This document shows, one piece after another, positions 51,487-60,997 of a stretch of DNA of 64,000 nucleotides. The stretch's first letter is position 1, and every line of letters starts with the position of its first letter. The DNA is taken from the NCBI RefSeq assembly GCF_014207935.1, contig NZ_JACHLL010000004.1, positions 248,001-312,000 of the forward strand, in the 5' to 3' direction. The notes beneath the pieces are model-generated. The model saw only the letters and a program-made list of their open reading frames with translations, was not told where the DNA came from and did not search any database. Made by a program: the position numbers and the translations under genes. The stretch comes from Pseudomonas fluvialis (GTDB lineage Bacteria; Pseudomonadota; Gammaproteobacteria; Pseudomonadales; Pseudomonadaceae).

Positions 51487-53358
51487 ATGCGCAAACGCTT
51501 CGCCTCCCGGCCTGTTCTTGGCCTGAGTCTGGCGCTGTGCCTGAGCCTGCCCGCTCTGGCCGCCAGCCCCTCGCCCGCCCGTCTGCAACAGCTGGCCAAT
51601 GACCCTTACTGGCTGGCCATCGGGCATTACGAAACCGGCAAGCTCGGCGGTTGGCGCAGCTATGTGGATGACGACGATTTCTTTCTCTCGCCCGACGGTC
51701 CGCACGATCCGGCCGCCGAGCTGAGTGCCACCCTCACGGCGCTCTACCGCCCCGTCAACCTCGGCGACAAACATCCCCAGTGCGTGTTTCCGGCACGCAC
51801 CCGCTGGCTGCGTGACCAACTGCAGCTGAATGATCTGCCGCAACCGGCCTGTGGCGAATTCACCACCTGGTACCGCGACATTGCCCCGCACAGTAGCGTG
51901 CTGATCTTCCCGGCGGCCTACCTGAACAGCCCGTCGTCGATGTTCGGCCACACCCTGCTGCGCATCGACCAGGCCGACATCGACCAGAACGGCACCGCCC
52001 TGCTCAGCTACGCGCTGAACTTCGGCGCCTTCATCGAAGGCAGCGACAACAGCATCCTCTATGCCTGGAAAGGCCTGATGGGCGGCTACCCGGGGCTGTT
52101 CGCCCTGTTGCCCTACCGCGAGAAGCTCAGCGAATACAGCCGTCTGGAAAACCGCGACCTGTGGGAATACCGCCTGAACCTGACGCCCGAGGAAACCGGG
52201 CGCATGGTCGAGCACGTCTGGGAACTCAAGCAGATCCAGTTCGATTACTACTTCTTCGACGAGAACTGCTCCTACCGCCTGCTTGAACTGCTGGAAATCG
52301 CCCGCCCGGGCCTGGAGCTGACCGACGACTTCCCGATCACCGCCATTCCGGTGGACACCGTGCGGGCGATCAAGGACGCCGGCCTGGTCGAACGCATCGA
52401 CTACCGCCCCTCACGCGAACGGGAGTTGCTGGAACGCGCCAAACCGCTGAGTGATAACGAGCTGCAGTGGGTCAAAACCCTGGCCGCCGACACCCAGCCC
52501 CTGCAGTCTGCCGAATTCCAGGCCCTGCCGGCCGAACGCCGCGCGCTGGTGCAGGACGGTGCCTACCGCCTGCTGCGCTATCAGGCCAATGGCCAGGAGC
52601 GCGACCCGGCCGCCGCCCAGCGCAGCTACCAGCTGCTGCGGGCGATCAACCAGAATCCGCCCACCACGCTCGACGTTGAGCGCCCGAAGCTGCCGGAAGA
52701 CGGCCACGACTCGCGCACCTGGCAACTGGGCGTGGGTAGCCGCGATGACCGCGCCTTCGCCGAATACGGCCTGCGCATGGCCTATCACGACCTCAACGAC
52801 AACCTGGCCGGCTTCCCCCTCGGCGCGCAGATCGAGATTCTCGGCCTCAAGCTGCGCCAGTATGAGAACAACCACTGGCAGCTGCAGGAACTGGACTTCG
52901 CCACCATCCGCTCGCTGACCCCACGCAGCCAACTGCTGCAGCCGCTGAGCTGGCAGGTGGCCGGCGGCTTCGAGCGGGTACCGGGCAAGGACGGCGATGA
53001 AACCCTGGTGGCGCACCTCAATGGCGGCGCCGGCGCCAGCTGGCAACTGACCGACAGCACCCTGGCCTTCGCCATGGCCACCGGGCGGGTCGAGCACAAC
53101 AGCGACTTCGCGCCCTACCTGGCCACCGCCGGCGGTTTCAACACCGGCCTGCTCTGGCACAACGCGCTGGGCACGGCCAGCGTCGAAGGCGCCGGCGATT
53201 ACTTCCTCAACGGCGAAGTCCGCCGCCGCCTGTCACTCAACCAGCAATGGCAGCTCGGGCAGAACCTCGGCCTGCGCCTGTCGGCCCTGCGCGAGTTCAG
53301 CCACCTGACCGGCCCGGAAAACGAAGTGATGCTGCAGCTCAAGTGGTATCACTACTGA
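51487..53358 (+). CDS. DUF4105 outer-membrane-associated protein
   Basis: The 623-residue protein has a signal peptide (cleavage near ALAAS, 25). The DUF4105 domain includes SSVLIFPAAYLNSPSSMFGHTLLRIDQADI and FDYYFFDENCSYRLLELLEIARPG, where conserved His and Cys residues suggest a papain-like NlpC/P60-type arrangement. The C-terminal 250 residues look beta-rich and end in a Phe/Tyr pattern (LQLKWYHY), which could be an outer-membrane barrel. The start at 51487 is the first giving a signal peptide. Its 3' end overlaps convergent arsJ by 7 bp. The function is unproven. Confidence 0.8.
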   Translation: MRKRFASRPVLGLSLALCLSLPALAASPSPARLQQLANDPYWLAIGHYETGKLGGWRSYVDDDDFFLSPDGPHDPAAELSATLTALYRPVNLGDKHPQCVFPARTRWLRDQLQLNDLPQPACGEFTTWYRDIAPHSSVLIFPAAYLNSPSSMFGHTLLRIDQADIDQNGTALLSYALNFGAFIEGSDNSILYAWKGLMGGYPGLFALLPYREKLSEYSRLENRDLWEYRLNLTPEETGRMVEHVWELKQIQFDYYFFDENCSYRLLELLEIARPGLELTDDFPITAIPVDTVRAIKDAGLVERIDYRPSRERELLERAKPLSDNELQWVKTLAADTQPLQSAEFQALPAERRALVQDGAYRLLRYQANGQERDPAAAQRSYQLLRAINQNPPTTLDVERPKLPEDGHDSRTWQLGVGSRDDRAFAEYGLRMAYHDLNDNLAGFPLGAQIEILGLKLRQYENNHWQLQELDFATIRSLTPRSQLLQPLSWQVAGGFERVPGKDGDETLVAHLNGGAGASWQLTDSTLAFAMATGRVEHNSDFAPYLATAGGFNTGLLWHNALGTASVEGAGDYFLNGEVRRRLSLNQQWQLGQNLGLRLSALREFSHLTGPENEVMLQLKWYHY

Positions 53359-54575
53359 GCCTGCGAGCCATGTCGGGGCAGCCCTAGCGAAACCAGCGCC
53401 GCCACCAGCACGAAGGCGCTGGATACCCACAGGCAGACCTCCAGCCCCCAGGTCTGAAACAGCCAGCCGGATAGCAACGTGCCGAGTAGCCGGCCGAGGG
53501 CGTTGGACATGTAGTAGAAGCCCACGTCCAGCGACACGCCGTCCTCCTTGGCGTAGCTGACGATCAGGTAGCTGTGCAGGGAAGAGTTCACCGCAAACAG
53601 CGCACCGAACAGCAGCAAACCGCCCAGCACCCAGACCTGCGCCGGACCGCCAGCACTCAGGCCAAGCGCAATCAGAGCCGGCAGACCGGCCAGCGCCAGC
53701 GCCCAGACAAAGGCCGCGCGGCCATCGGGCAGACGGCCGGAGGCCTTTCCCGTGACCCTTGGTGCCTGCGTCTGGATCAGGCCGTAACCGATGATCCACA
53801 GGGCGAGAAAACCGCCCACCTGCCAGAAATCCCAGCCGAACTGGGTGGCCAGGAACACCGGCAACGCCACCACGAACCACACATCACGGGCGCCAAAGAG
53901 GAACAGCCGCGCCGCCGACAGCAGATTGATCGCACGGCTCTTGGACAGCAGGTCGCGGAACTTCGGCTTGGCGCGGGCCTTGCCCAGGTCATTGCGCAGC
54001 AGACACAGGCTGGCCAGCCAGATCAGCCCCAGCACCAGCGCCATGGCCAGTACCGCGCCGGCGAACCCCAGCAGTGCCAGCAAAGCGCCGCCGAGGAAGA
54101 AGCCCACGCCCTTGAGCGCATTCTTCGACCCGGTCAGCAGCGCCACCCAACGGTACAGCTGGCCCTGCGCCTCGCCCGGTACCAGCAGCTTGATCGCGCT
54201 CTTGGCGCTCATCTTGTTGAGGTCCTTGGCGATGCCGGACAGCGCCTGCGCCGCCATCACCCAGGGCACGGTGAGCCAGGGTGACTGCACCGTCAGCATC
54301 AGCAGCGCCGCCACCTGCAGCGCCAGCCCGAGGTTCATGGTGCGGTTCAGGCCGATACGCGCGCCGAGGTAGCCGCCGAACAGGTTGGTGACCACGCCGA
54401 ACAGCTCGTAGAAAAGGAACAGCAGCGCCACCTGCAACGGCGAGTAGCCGAGGCTGTGGAAGTGCAGCACCACCAGCATGCGCAGCGCGCCGTCGGTCAG
54501 GGTGAAGGCCCAGTAGTTGCCGGTGACCAGCAGGTACTGACGCACTTCGGCGGAAAGGCTGGCAAGCGCACGCAT
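53352..54575 (-). CDS. arsJ: organoarsenical efflux MFS transporter ArsJ
   Basis: The 407-residue MFS protein has about 11-12 membrane helices. It begins with the ArsJ-like VRQYLLVTGNYWAFTLTDGALRMLVVLHF, and QALSGIAKDLNKMSAKSAIKLL follows near residue 115. ArsJ exports 1-arseno-3-phosphoglycerate, made by the partner GAPDH from arsenate and glyceraldehyde 3-phosphate. The compound breaks down outside, so the pair works as an arsenate efflux route. The gene is 13 bp after the GAPDH gene. The pairing makes the call firm. Confidence 0.93.
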   Translation of the reverse strand: MRALASLSAEVRQYLLVTGNYWAFTLTDGALRMLVVLHFHSLGYSPLQVALLFLFYELFGVVTNLFGGYLGARIGLNRTMNLGLALQVAALLMLTVQSPWLTVPWVMAAQALSGIAKDLNKMSAKSAIKLLVPGEAQGQLYRWVALLTGSKNALKGVGFFLGGALLALLGFAGAVLAMALVLGLIWLASLCLLRNDLGKARAKPKFRDLLSKSRAINLLSAARLFLFGARDVWFVVALPVFLATQFGWDFWQVGGFLALWIIGYGLIQTQAPRVTGKASGRLPDGRAAFVWALALAGLPALIALGLSAGGPAQVWVLGGLLLFGALFAVNSSLHSYLIVSYAKEDGVSLDVGFYYMSNALGRLLGTLLSGWLFQTWGLEVCLWVSSAFVLVAALVSLGLPRHGSQAQ

Positions 54576-54588
54576 GATGTCAGCTCAC

Positions 54589-55590
54589 TCAGGCAAAGCC
54601 GACCAGGCGGGCCAGCTCGACGGTGCGGTTGGCGTAGCCCCACTCGTTGTCGTACCAGGCATAGAGCTTCACCTGAGTGCCGTCGACCACCAGGGTCGAC
54701 AGCGCGTCGATGATCGACGAGCGCGGATCGGTGCGGTAATCGATGGACACCAGCGGGCGCTCCTCGTAACCGAGAATGCCCTTGAGCGGGCCTTCGGCGG
54801 CGGCCTTGAGCAGGGCGTTGACCTCCTCTGCCGTGGTGGCGCGCTCGACCTCGAACACGCAGTCGGTCAGCGAGGCGTTGGCCAGCGGCACGCGCACGGC
54901 ATGGCCGTTCAGGCGGCCGCGCAGCTCGGGGAAGATTTCCGCGATGGCGGTGGCCGAGCCGGTGGTGGTCGGGATCAGGCTCATGCCAGAGGCGCGGGCG
55001 CGGCGCAGATCCTTGTGCGGCTGATCGAGGATGCTCTGGGTGTTGGTCAGGTCGTGGATGGTGGTGATCGAGCCGTGACGGATGCCGAGGTTCTCGTGGA
55101 TCACCTTGACCACCGGCGCCAGGCAGTTGGTGGTGCAGGAGGCGGCAGTGACGATGCGGTGCACGGCCGGGTCGAACAGCTGCTGGTTGACGCCCATCAC
55201 CACGTTCAGCGCGCCGGCTTCCTTGACCGGAGCGCTGACCACCACGCGCTTGACGCCCTGCTCCAGGTAAGCCTGCAGCACCGCGACCGTCTTCATCTTG
55301 CCGCTGGCCTCGATCACCAGATCGCAGCCGCTCCAGTCGGTGTCGGCGATGGACTTGTTGGCGGTGACCCTGATCGACTTGCCGCCGATCAGGATGCAGT
55401 CGCCCTCACTGCCGGCCTCGTGCTGCCAGCGGCCATGCACCGAGTCGAAGTTCAGCAGGTGGGCGTGGGTGGCGGCATCGCCGGCCGGGTCGTTGATCTG
55501 CACGAACTCCAGCTCCGGCCAGTCCCAGGCGGCGCGCAGGGCGAGACGGCCGATGCGGCCAAAACCGTTGATACCCACTTTGATCGTCAT
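54589..55590 (-). CDS. gapdh: ArsJ-associated glyceraldehyde-3-phosphate dehydrogenase
   Basis: The 333-residue GAPDH has an NAD domain ([19 protein letters not shown]) and the active site [19 protein letters not shown] (catalytic Cys near 153). [18 protein letters not shown] is at the end. In this context it forms 1-arseno-3-phosphoglycerate for export by ArsJ. The start at 55590 has GGAG 6 nt upstream. It stands between the ArsC-ArsR fusion and arsJ, and is probably a second GAPDH separate from the glycolytic one. Confidence 0.93.
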   Translation of the reverse strand: MTIKVGINGFGRIGRLALRAAWDWPELEFVQINDPAGDAATHAHLLNFDSVHGRWQHEAGSEGDCILIGGKSIRVTANKSIADTDWSGCDLVIEASGKMKTVAVLQAYLEQGVKRVVVSAPVKEAGALNVVMGVNQQLFDPAVHRIVTAASCTTNCLAPVVKVIHENLGIRHGSITTIHDLTNTQSILDQPHKDLRRARASGMSLIPTTTGSATAIAEIFPELRGRLNGHAVRVPLANASLTDCVFEVERATTAEEVNALLKAAAEGPLKGILGYEERPLVSIDYRTDPRSSIIDALSTLVVDGTQVKLYAWYDNEWGYANRTVELARLVGFA

Positions 55591-55622
55591 ATCGAACTCC
55601 ACTCGTTTATCGGTTCACATCG

Positions 55623-56399
55623 TCAGGCGCAATGCGCCTGCCGGTCGGGGCGGTTGCCCATGTTGTTCAGGCGCGCGGCGTCGGCGGCCACGGCAGCCGC
55701 ATCGGCCTGCCCGGCCTGCTGCACGATCTGCCGTGCCCACTCGGGCAGCAGCGTGTGCAGCCGGTAATACACCCACTGGCCACGCCGGCGGTCTTCCAGC
55801 AACCCGGCGGCGCGCAGCTGCGCCAGGTGCCGGGAAATCTTCGGCTGATTCTGCTGCAGCGCCGTGGTCAGCTCGCAGACGCACAACTCACCCTCGGCGG
55901 CGATCAGCAGGCACAGGCGAGTACGGGTCTCATCGGCCAGGCTCTTGAACAGGCTCAGCGGGGTCAGGCTGTCGGCCAGCGCCTGCTCTTCCTTGCTGTT
56001 GATCAGCACGAACAGCTTGATGCGCTCGTGGATGGCCTGCAGGGTCTGGCGGAAGGCCGCGGGCTGCGAACTGGCCGCCGGGTCCTCGAAGTGCCAGGCC
56101 AGCACCTCGTCGGCTTGCGGCAATGCCGCGCACTCCAGCGCCTGCTTGTCACACAGGGTGATCACATAATCGAAGTGCTCGCCGGCGAACTCGTCGATGC
56201 CCTTGCTGCGCAGCCCCCCCGTGGCGATGCCCACCTGATCCAGCGCCGCCAGCGCCCGTGGGTCGGGCGAGCCCGGCCGGCTGCCAGCGCTGAACACCTG
56301 ATACTGCTCGCCACCGGCATGCCGCAGCAGGGCCTCGGCCATGAGCGAACGGGCCGAATTGGCGACACAGAGAAAGAGCACGCGCAACGGACGCTTCAT
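55623..56399 (-). CDS. ArsC-ArsR fusion: arsenate reductase plus arsenic-responsive repressor
   Basis: The 258-residue protein joins two families. Residues 1-140 are a low-molecular-weight-phosphatase-type ArsC: CVANSARS with Cys11 and Arg17, TLCD with Cys83 and LEC with Cys90, the same spacing as the Cys10/82/89 relay of S. aureus ArsC. Residues about 147-235 are an ArsR helix-turn-helix (LFKSLADETRTRLCLLI; ELCVCELTTALQQNQPKISRHL) with arsenite-ligand candidates Cys173 and Cys175. It would reduce arsenate with thioredoxin and repress the divergent operons. The ATG at 56399 is clear; further upstream is the operator region. Confidence 0.93.
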   Translation of the reverse strand: MKRPLRVLFLCVANSARSLMAEALLRHAGGEQYQVFSAGSRPGSPDPRALAALDQVGIATGGLRSKGIDEFAGEHFDYVITLCDKQALECAALPQADEVLAWHFEDPAASSQPAAFRQTLQAIHERIKLFVLINSKEEQALADSLTPLSLFKSLADETRTRLCLLIAAEGELCVCELTTALQQNQPKISRHLAQLRAAGLLEDRRRGQWVYYRLHTLLPEWARQIVQQAGQADAAAVAADAARLNNMGNRPDRQAHCA

Positions 56400-56426
56400 G
56401 GATTGACCTGCCGCAATAAATACGTT

Positions 56427-56469
56427 TTGGCGAATATATTTAATGAGGCATATTCTGTAAAACAGATAT
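56427..56469 (+). promoter_or_regulatory. acr3 promoter with candidate ArsR operator
   Basis: GAATAT (56432-56437) and ATATTC (56450-56455) form one inverted repeat. ATATTCTG and CAGATAT (56450-56469) form another. They overlap a weak -35 TTGGCG (56427) and -10 CATATT (56449) with a 16-bp spacer. The AT-rich 96-bp region is shared by both divergent ars operons. Confidence 0.5.
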
Positions 56470-56495
56470 TTCAAAACAATGACGGAGCAAGCCGG

Positions 56496-57545
56496 ATGTC
56501 CAACGTCAGCCCGCTGGGGTTCTTCGAGCGCTACCTGAGCCTGTGGGTGCTGCTGTGCATCATCGCCGGCACCCTGCTGGGCCTGTACCTGCCGCAGGCG
56601 GCGCAGGCCGTCGGCGCGCTGCAGATCGCTCAGGTCAACCTGCCGGTGGGCCTGCTGATCTGGGTGATGATCATCCCCATGCTGATGAAGATCGACTTCT
56701 CTTCCCTGCACGAGGTGTGGCGGGAGAAGGCCGGCATGGGCGTGACCCTGGTGGTCAACTGGGCCATCAAGCCCTTCACCATGGCGTTCTTCGCCTGGCT
56801 GTTCGTCCGTCACCTGTTCGCCGACTGGCTGCCGGCCGAGCAGATCGACAGCTACGTGGCCGGCATGATCCTGCTGGGCGCGGCGCCCTGCACCGCCATG
56901 GTGTTCGTCTGGAGTCACCTGTGCCGCGGCGATGCCAACTTCACCCTGACCCAGGTGGCGCTCAATGATCTGGTGATGGTGCTGGCCTTTGCCCCGATCG
57001 TCGCCCTGCTGCTGGGTGTGTCATCGATCCCGGTGCCCTGGGACACCCTGCTGCTGTCGGTGCTGATGTACATCGTCATTCCCCTGGCCATCGCCCAGTG
57101 GCTGCGCGCCCATCTCCTGCGCCGAGGCCAGGCGGCCTTCGACGCGGCGCTGGCGAAGATCGCCCCGCTGGCCACCCTCGCCCTGCTCAGCACCCTGGTG
57201 CTGCTGTTCTCCTTCCAGGGTCAGGCGATCATCGCCCAACCGCTGGTGATCGCCCTGCTGGCGGTGCCGTTGCTGCTGCAGACCCTGCTGATCGCCGCGA
57301 TCGGCTACTGGCTGTGCCGGCGCCTGCGGGTGCGCCACGCCATCGCCGGGCCGGCGGCGCTGATCGGCGCGTCCAACTTCTTCGAGCTGGCGGTGGCCGT
57401 GGCCATCGTGCTCTATGGTTTTCACTCGGGCGCCGCACTGGCCACGGTGGTCGGCGTGCTGATCGAGGTGCCGCTGATGCTCTGGCTGGTGCATCTGGTC
57501 AACCGCAGCCAGGGCTGGTACGAGCGCGCCCTGAACACCCGCTAA
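56496..57545 (+). CDS. acr3: arsenite efflux transporter Acr3
   Basis: The 349-residue protein has ten predicted membrane helices. It carries the ACR3 signatures MIIPMLMKIDFSSLHEVW, ILLGAAPCTAMVFVWSHLCRGD (with the essential Cys in the fourth helix region) and ASNFFELAVAVAIVLYG. It exports arsenite using the proton gradient, and with ArsA may be ATP-assisted. Divergent from arsC-arsR and 13 bp before arsA. Confidence 0.96.
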   Translation: MSNVSPLGFFERYLSLWVLLCIIAGTLLGLYLPQAAQAVGALQIAQVNLPVGLLIWVMIIPMLMKIDFSSLHEVWREKAGMGVTLVVNWAIKPFTMAFFAWLFVRHLFADWLPAEQIDSYVAGMILLGAAPCTAMVFVWSHLCRGDANFTLTQVALNDLVMVLAFAPIVALLLGVSSIPVPWDTLLLSVLMYIVIPLAIAQWLRAHLLRRGQAAFDAALAKIAPLATLALLSTLVLLFSFQGQAIIAQPLVIALLAVPLLLQTLLIAAIGYWLCRRLRVRHAIAGPAALIGASNFFELAVAVAIVLYGFHSGAALATVVGVLIEVPLMLWLVHLVNRSQGWYERALNTR

Positions 57546-57558
57546 GCAGGAGCTGACC

Positions 57559-59319
57559 ATGCAGTTTCTCCACGCCGCACCGCGTTTCCTGTTCTTCACC
57601 GGCAAGGGCGGGGTGGGCAAGACCTCGATCGCCTGCGCCAGCGCCCTGACCCTCGCCGCCAGTGGCAAACGCGTGCTGCTGGTGAGCACCGACCCGGCCT
57701 CCAATGTCGGCCAGGTCTTCGGCATCCGCATCGGCAACCAGATCACCCCGGTGCCGGCGGTCCCCCGCCTGTCGGCCCTGGAGATCGACCCGCCGGGCGC
57801 AGCCCAGGCTTACCGCGAACGCATCATCGGCCCGGCGCGCAGCGTGCTGGCCGACGAGGTGGTGCGCAGCATGGAAGAGCAGCTGTCCGGCGCCTGCACC
57901 ACCGAGATCGCCGCCTTTGACGAGTTCACGGCCCTGCTGGTGGACTCCGAACTGACCCGCGACTACGACCACATCCTCTTCGACACCGCCCCCACCGGAC
58001 ACACCATCCGCCTGTTGCAACTGCCGGGGGCGTGGAACGACTTTCTTCAGGCCGGCCAGGGCGATGCCTCCTGCCTCGGGCCGCTGGCCGGGCTGGACAA
58101 GCAGCGCGAACAGTACGCCGCCGCGGTAGCGGCGCTGGCCGACCCGCAGCGCACCCGTCTGATTCTGGTGGCCCGGGCCCAGGCGGCGACCCTGCGCGAA
58201 GTGGCGCGCACCCACGAGGAGCTGGCCGCCATCGGCCTCGGCCAGCAGCATCTGGTGATCAATGGCGTGCTGCCGGCCACAGAGACCGCAGACGACCCGC
58301 TGGCCGCCGCCGTGCAGCGCCGCGAACAGGCGGCCATCGCCGCCATGCCCGAGGCGCTGCGCGACCTGCCATGCGAGCAGATCCCGCTCAAGGCCTTCGA
58401 TCTGGTCGGTCTCGACGCCCTGCGCCAGCTGCTCGACAACACCACCCTGGGCACGAGCCAGACACTGCCGGCCGAACCGGCCCTGCAGGCTCCCAGCCTG
58501 GCCGAGCTGGTCGACGAGATTGCCGCCAACGGCCATGGCCTGGTGATGCTGATGGGCAAGGGCGGCGTGGGCAAAACCACCCTGGCCGCAGCGGTGGCGG
58601 TGGAGCTGGCCAACCGCGGCCTGCCCGTGCACCTGACCACCACCGACCCGGCAGCCCACCTCAGCGAAACCCTCAATGGCTCTCTGGAGAACCTGCGGGT
58701 CAGCCGCATTGACCCGCATGCGGCCACCGAGGCCTACCGGGCTCAGGTCATGGCCAGCAAGGGCGCCAAGCTGGACGATGCCGGCCGCGCCCTGCTGGCC
58801 GAAGACCTGCGCTCGCCCTGCACCGAGGAGATCGCCGTATTCCAGGCCTTCTCCCGCGCCATCCGCGAAGCCGGCCGCCAGTTCGTGGTGATGGATACCG
58901 CGCCCACCGGCCATACCCTGCTGCTGCTCGATGCCACCGGCGCCTATCACCGCGAGATTGCCCGGCAGATGAGCGACAGCCATCTGCGCTTCAGCACACC
59001 GATGATGCAACTGCAGGACCCGCAGCAGACCAAGGTGCTGCTGGTGACGCTGGCCGAAACCACCCCGGTGCTGGAAGCGGCCGGCCTGCAGAACGACCTG
59101 CGCCGCGCCGGTATCGAGCCCTGGGCCTGGGTGATCAACAACAGCCTGGCCGCCGCACGCCCGCGCTCGGCACTGCTGCGCCAGCGCGCGCACAATGAAC
59201 TGAAGGAAATCCACGCCGTGGCCACCCAGCATGCCCGGCGTTACGCCCTGGTGCCGCTGCTGGCCGAGGAGCCGGTGGGCGTTGAACGCCTGCGCGCGCT
59301 CAGTCAGCCGCAGGATTAA
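57559..59319 (+). CDS. arsA: arsenical pump-driving ATPase ArsA (two-domain)
   Basis: The 586-residue protein has duplicated ATPase halves with P-loops GKGGVGKTSIA (near residue 15) and GKGGVGKTTLA (near 335). Each half has DTAPTGHT. The metalloid-site cysteines SGACTTEIAAFDEF and SPCTEEIAVFQAF are both present. It energises arsenite extrusion with the membrane transporter, here Acr3. No ArsD metallochaperone gene lies nearby. The GCAGGAG ribosome site fits the start. Confidence 0.96.
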   Translation: MQFLHAAPRFLFFTGKGGVGKTSIACASALTLAASGKRVLLVSTDPASNVGQVFGIRIGNQITPVPAVPRLSALEIDPPGAAQAYRERIIGPARSVLADEVVRSMEEQLSGACTTEIAAFDEFTALLVDSELTRDYDHILFDTAPTGHTIRLLQLPGAWNDFLQAGQGDASCLGPLAGLDKQREQYAAAVAALADPQRTRLILVARAQAATLREVARTHEELAAIGLGQQHLVINGVLPATETADDPLAAAVQRREQAAIAAMPEALRDLPCEQIPLKAFDLVGLDALRQLLDNTTLGTSQTLPAEPALQAPSLAELVDEIAANGHGLVMLMGKGGVGKTTLAAAVAVELANRGLPVHLTTTDPAAHLSETLNGSLENLRVSRIDPHAATEAYRAQVMASKGAKLDDAGRALLAEDLRSPCTEEIAVFQAFSRAIREAGRQFVVMDTAPTGHTLLLLDATGAYHREIARQMSDSHLRFSTPMMQLQDPQQTKVLLVTLAETTPVLEAAGLQNDLRRAGIEPWAWVINNSLAAARPRSALLRQRAHNELKEIHAVATQHARRYALVPLLAEEPVGVERLRALSQPQD

Positions 59320-59395
59320 TGCGGGGAGGCAGGCAAGGCACGCACAGACTGCCATACTGCTTGGCAAACGTGCCGTTCCTGCCTGCGGATTCGCC

Positions 59396-60964
59396 ATGCC
59401 ACTGACCACCCGCACCCGACTGATCCTCATGCTGCCGGCGCTGCTGTTGGCCCTCGGCCTGGGCGCCTATCGCTACCAGGCCAATCTCAACGGCCTGCGC
59501 GCCGATATCGCGCAGACCTTCCACAGCCGCCATGAGCTGACCCAGAACTACCTGACCCTGCTCAGCACCCAGGTCGACGCCATGCAGCAACTGCTGCTGC
59601 AGCGCTACCGCGACGACCCACCGCCACTCCCTGCGCTGCGCGCCCTGCGCCCATTGGCAGATGGCCAGCGCTGGGTACTATCCGGGCGTGAAGATGAACA
59701 GGGCGCCAGCGAACTGAGCGGCACCGTCACCGGGCTTGGCGATGTTCCACTGGCCAGCGCCGTGCGCCGCGAGCTGAATGCCGCCCTCGGGCTGGATGTC
59801 CTGTTCGCCCCGATCCTGCGGCACAACCCGCAGATCAGTTGGGTGTACTACACCTCGGCCAGCGACTTCATGTACCTGGCGCCTAAACCACCGCTCGACG
59901 ACTTTCATTACGAAAGGGCCTTTTTGCTCAAGCCGTTCTGGCAGGACGCCCTGGCCGAGCACAACCCGCAGCGCCGGCAGATCATCTCCAGCCTGTACGA
60001 GGATGCCGGCGGCAAGGACCTGATGATCACGCTCTCGGCGCCGGTTTATGAACAGAACAGGATGCTCGGGGTGGTCTCCCTCGACCTGGGCATCGAGCTG
60101 CTGCGCCGCCTGACCAGCAGCGGGGCTACCCATGGTGAAACCCTGCTGGTCGATGAACACGGCAAGATCGTGGTGCGTCAGGGCACCTTTGGCCTGCACG
60201 AACAGTACACCCTGCCACCCAGCGCCCAGCCCAGCTGGGACAGCTCCGCCGGCGTGCACTGGCTGGGCAAGCCAATGCTCGGCGGCCAGCTGTGGCTGCT
60301 GCACCATATCAGCGAAAGCCAGCTGCACTGGCTGGCCGTCCAGCAGAGCGGCAGCACGTGGCTGCTGATCGGCCTGGCGCTGCTGCTGTATGGCGTGGCC
60401 TGGCGGCTGTTCTTCGCCCTGCGCCGGATGACCCGGCTGATGCAGACCGACCCGCTGACCAAGACCCTCAACCGCCGGGGCTTCTACAACAAGGCCGCCA
60501 GTATCCAGGCGCTCAGCACCCGCCAGCAGGGCCATCTGGTCCTGCTGCTGATGGACATCGACCACTTCAAGGCAGTCAACGATACCCATGGTCATGCGGT
60601 TGGCGACCAGGTGCTGCGTCAGGCCGCGCATTACATGCTGAAGTCGGCGCGGCCGTTCGATCTGATCGTCCGCTGGGGCGGCGAGGAGTTCCTCGTGCTG
60701 ATGCTGCTGGACGATGCCGAGTCCGCCGCCAGCGTGGCCGAACGCATGCGCCAACAGGCGCAGCGGGCACGCTTTGCCGAGCGTCAGCAGGTGACCCTGA
60801 GCGGTGGCCTGGTGCTGGTCAAGGAAGGCGAAAGCCTGGACCAGGCCATCCGCCGCGCCGACCAGCTGCTCTATCAGGCCAAACAGCAGGGGCGCAACCG
60901 TATCGTCAGCGACCTGCCCACGCGGGCCACTAGCGACCCCCAGGTGCAGGCCAGCGCCGGATAG
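59396..60964 (+). CDS. membrane diguanylate cyclase with periplasmic sensor, paralogue 1
   Basis: The 522-residue protein has a membrane helix near 8-25 and a periplasmic sensor of about 290 residues (dCACHE-like; ISWVYYTSASDFMYLAPK, then LSAPVYEQNRMLGVVSLDL). A second helix is near 325-345. The GGDEF domain has active site RWGGEEFLVL, and MDIDHFKAVNDTHGHAVGD earlier. No RxxD inhibitory site is evident in the usual position. It makes c-di-GMP. The start at 59396 gives a clean membrane anchor. It resembles the next gene along its whole length. Confidence 0.88.
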   Translation: MPLTTRTRLILMLPALLLALGLGAYRYQANLNGLRADIAQTFHSRHELTQNYLTLLSTQVDAMQQLLLQRYRDDPPPLPALRALRPLADGQRWVLSGREDEQGASELSGTVTGLGDVPLASAVRRELNAALGLDVLFAPILRHNPQISWVYYTSASDFMYLAPKPPLDDFHYERAFLLKPFWQDALAEHNPQRRQIISSLYEDAGGKDLMITLSAPVYEQNRMLGVVSLDLGIELLRRLTSSGATHGETLLVDEHGKIVVRQGTFGLHEQYTLPPSAQPSWDSSAGVHWLGKPMLGGQLWLLHHISESQLHWLAVQQSGSTWLLIGLALLLYGVAWRLFFALRRMTRLMQTDPLTKTLNRRGFYNKAASIQALSTRQQGHLVLLLMDIDHFKAVNDTHGHAVGDQVLRQAAHYMLKSARPFDLIVRWGGEEFLVLMLLDDAESAASVAERMRQQAQRARFAERQQVTLSGGLVLVKEGESLDQAIRRADQLLYQAKQQGRNRIVSDLPTRATSDPQVQASAG

Positions 60965-60997
60965 CCCCATCAATCAAACCGAGCCCAGAACTGCCGC

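Noticed and set aside
57499-59430. 643-residue minus-strand open frame across arsA
   Set aside because: It is antisense to a fully recognisable two-domain ArsA and is glycine/glutamine-rich low-complexity sequence.
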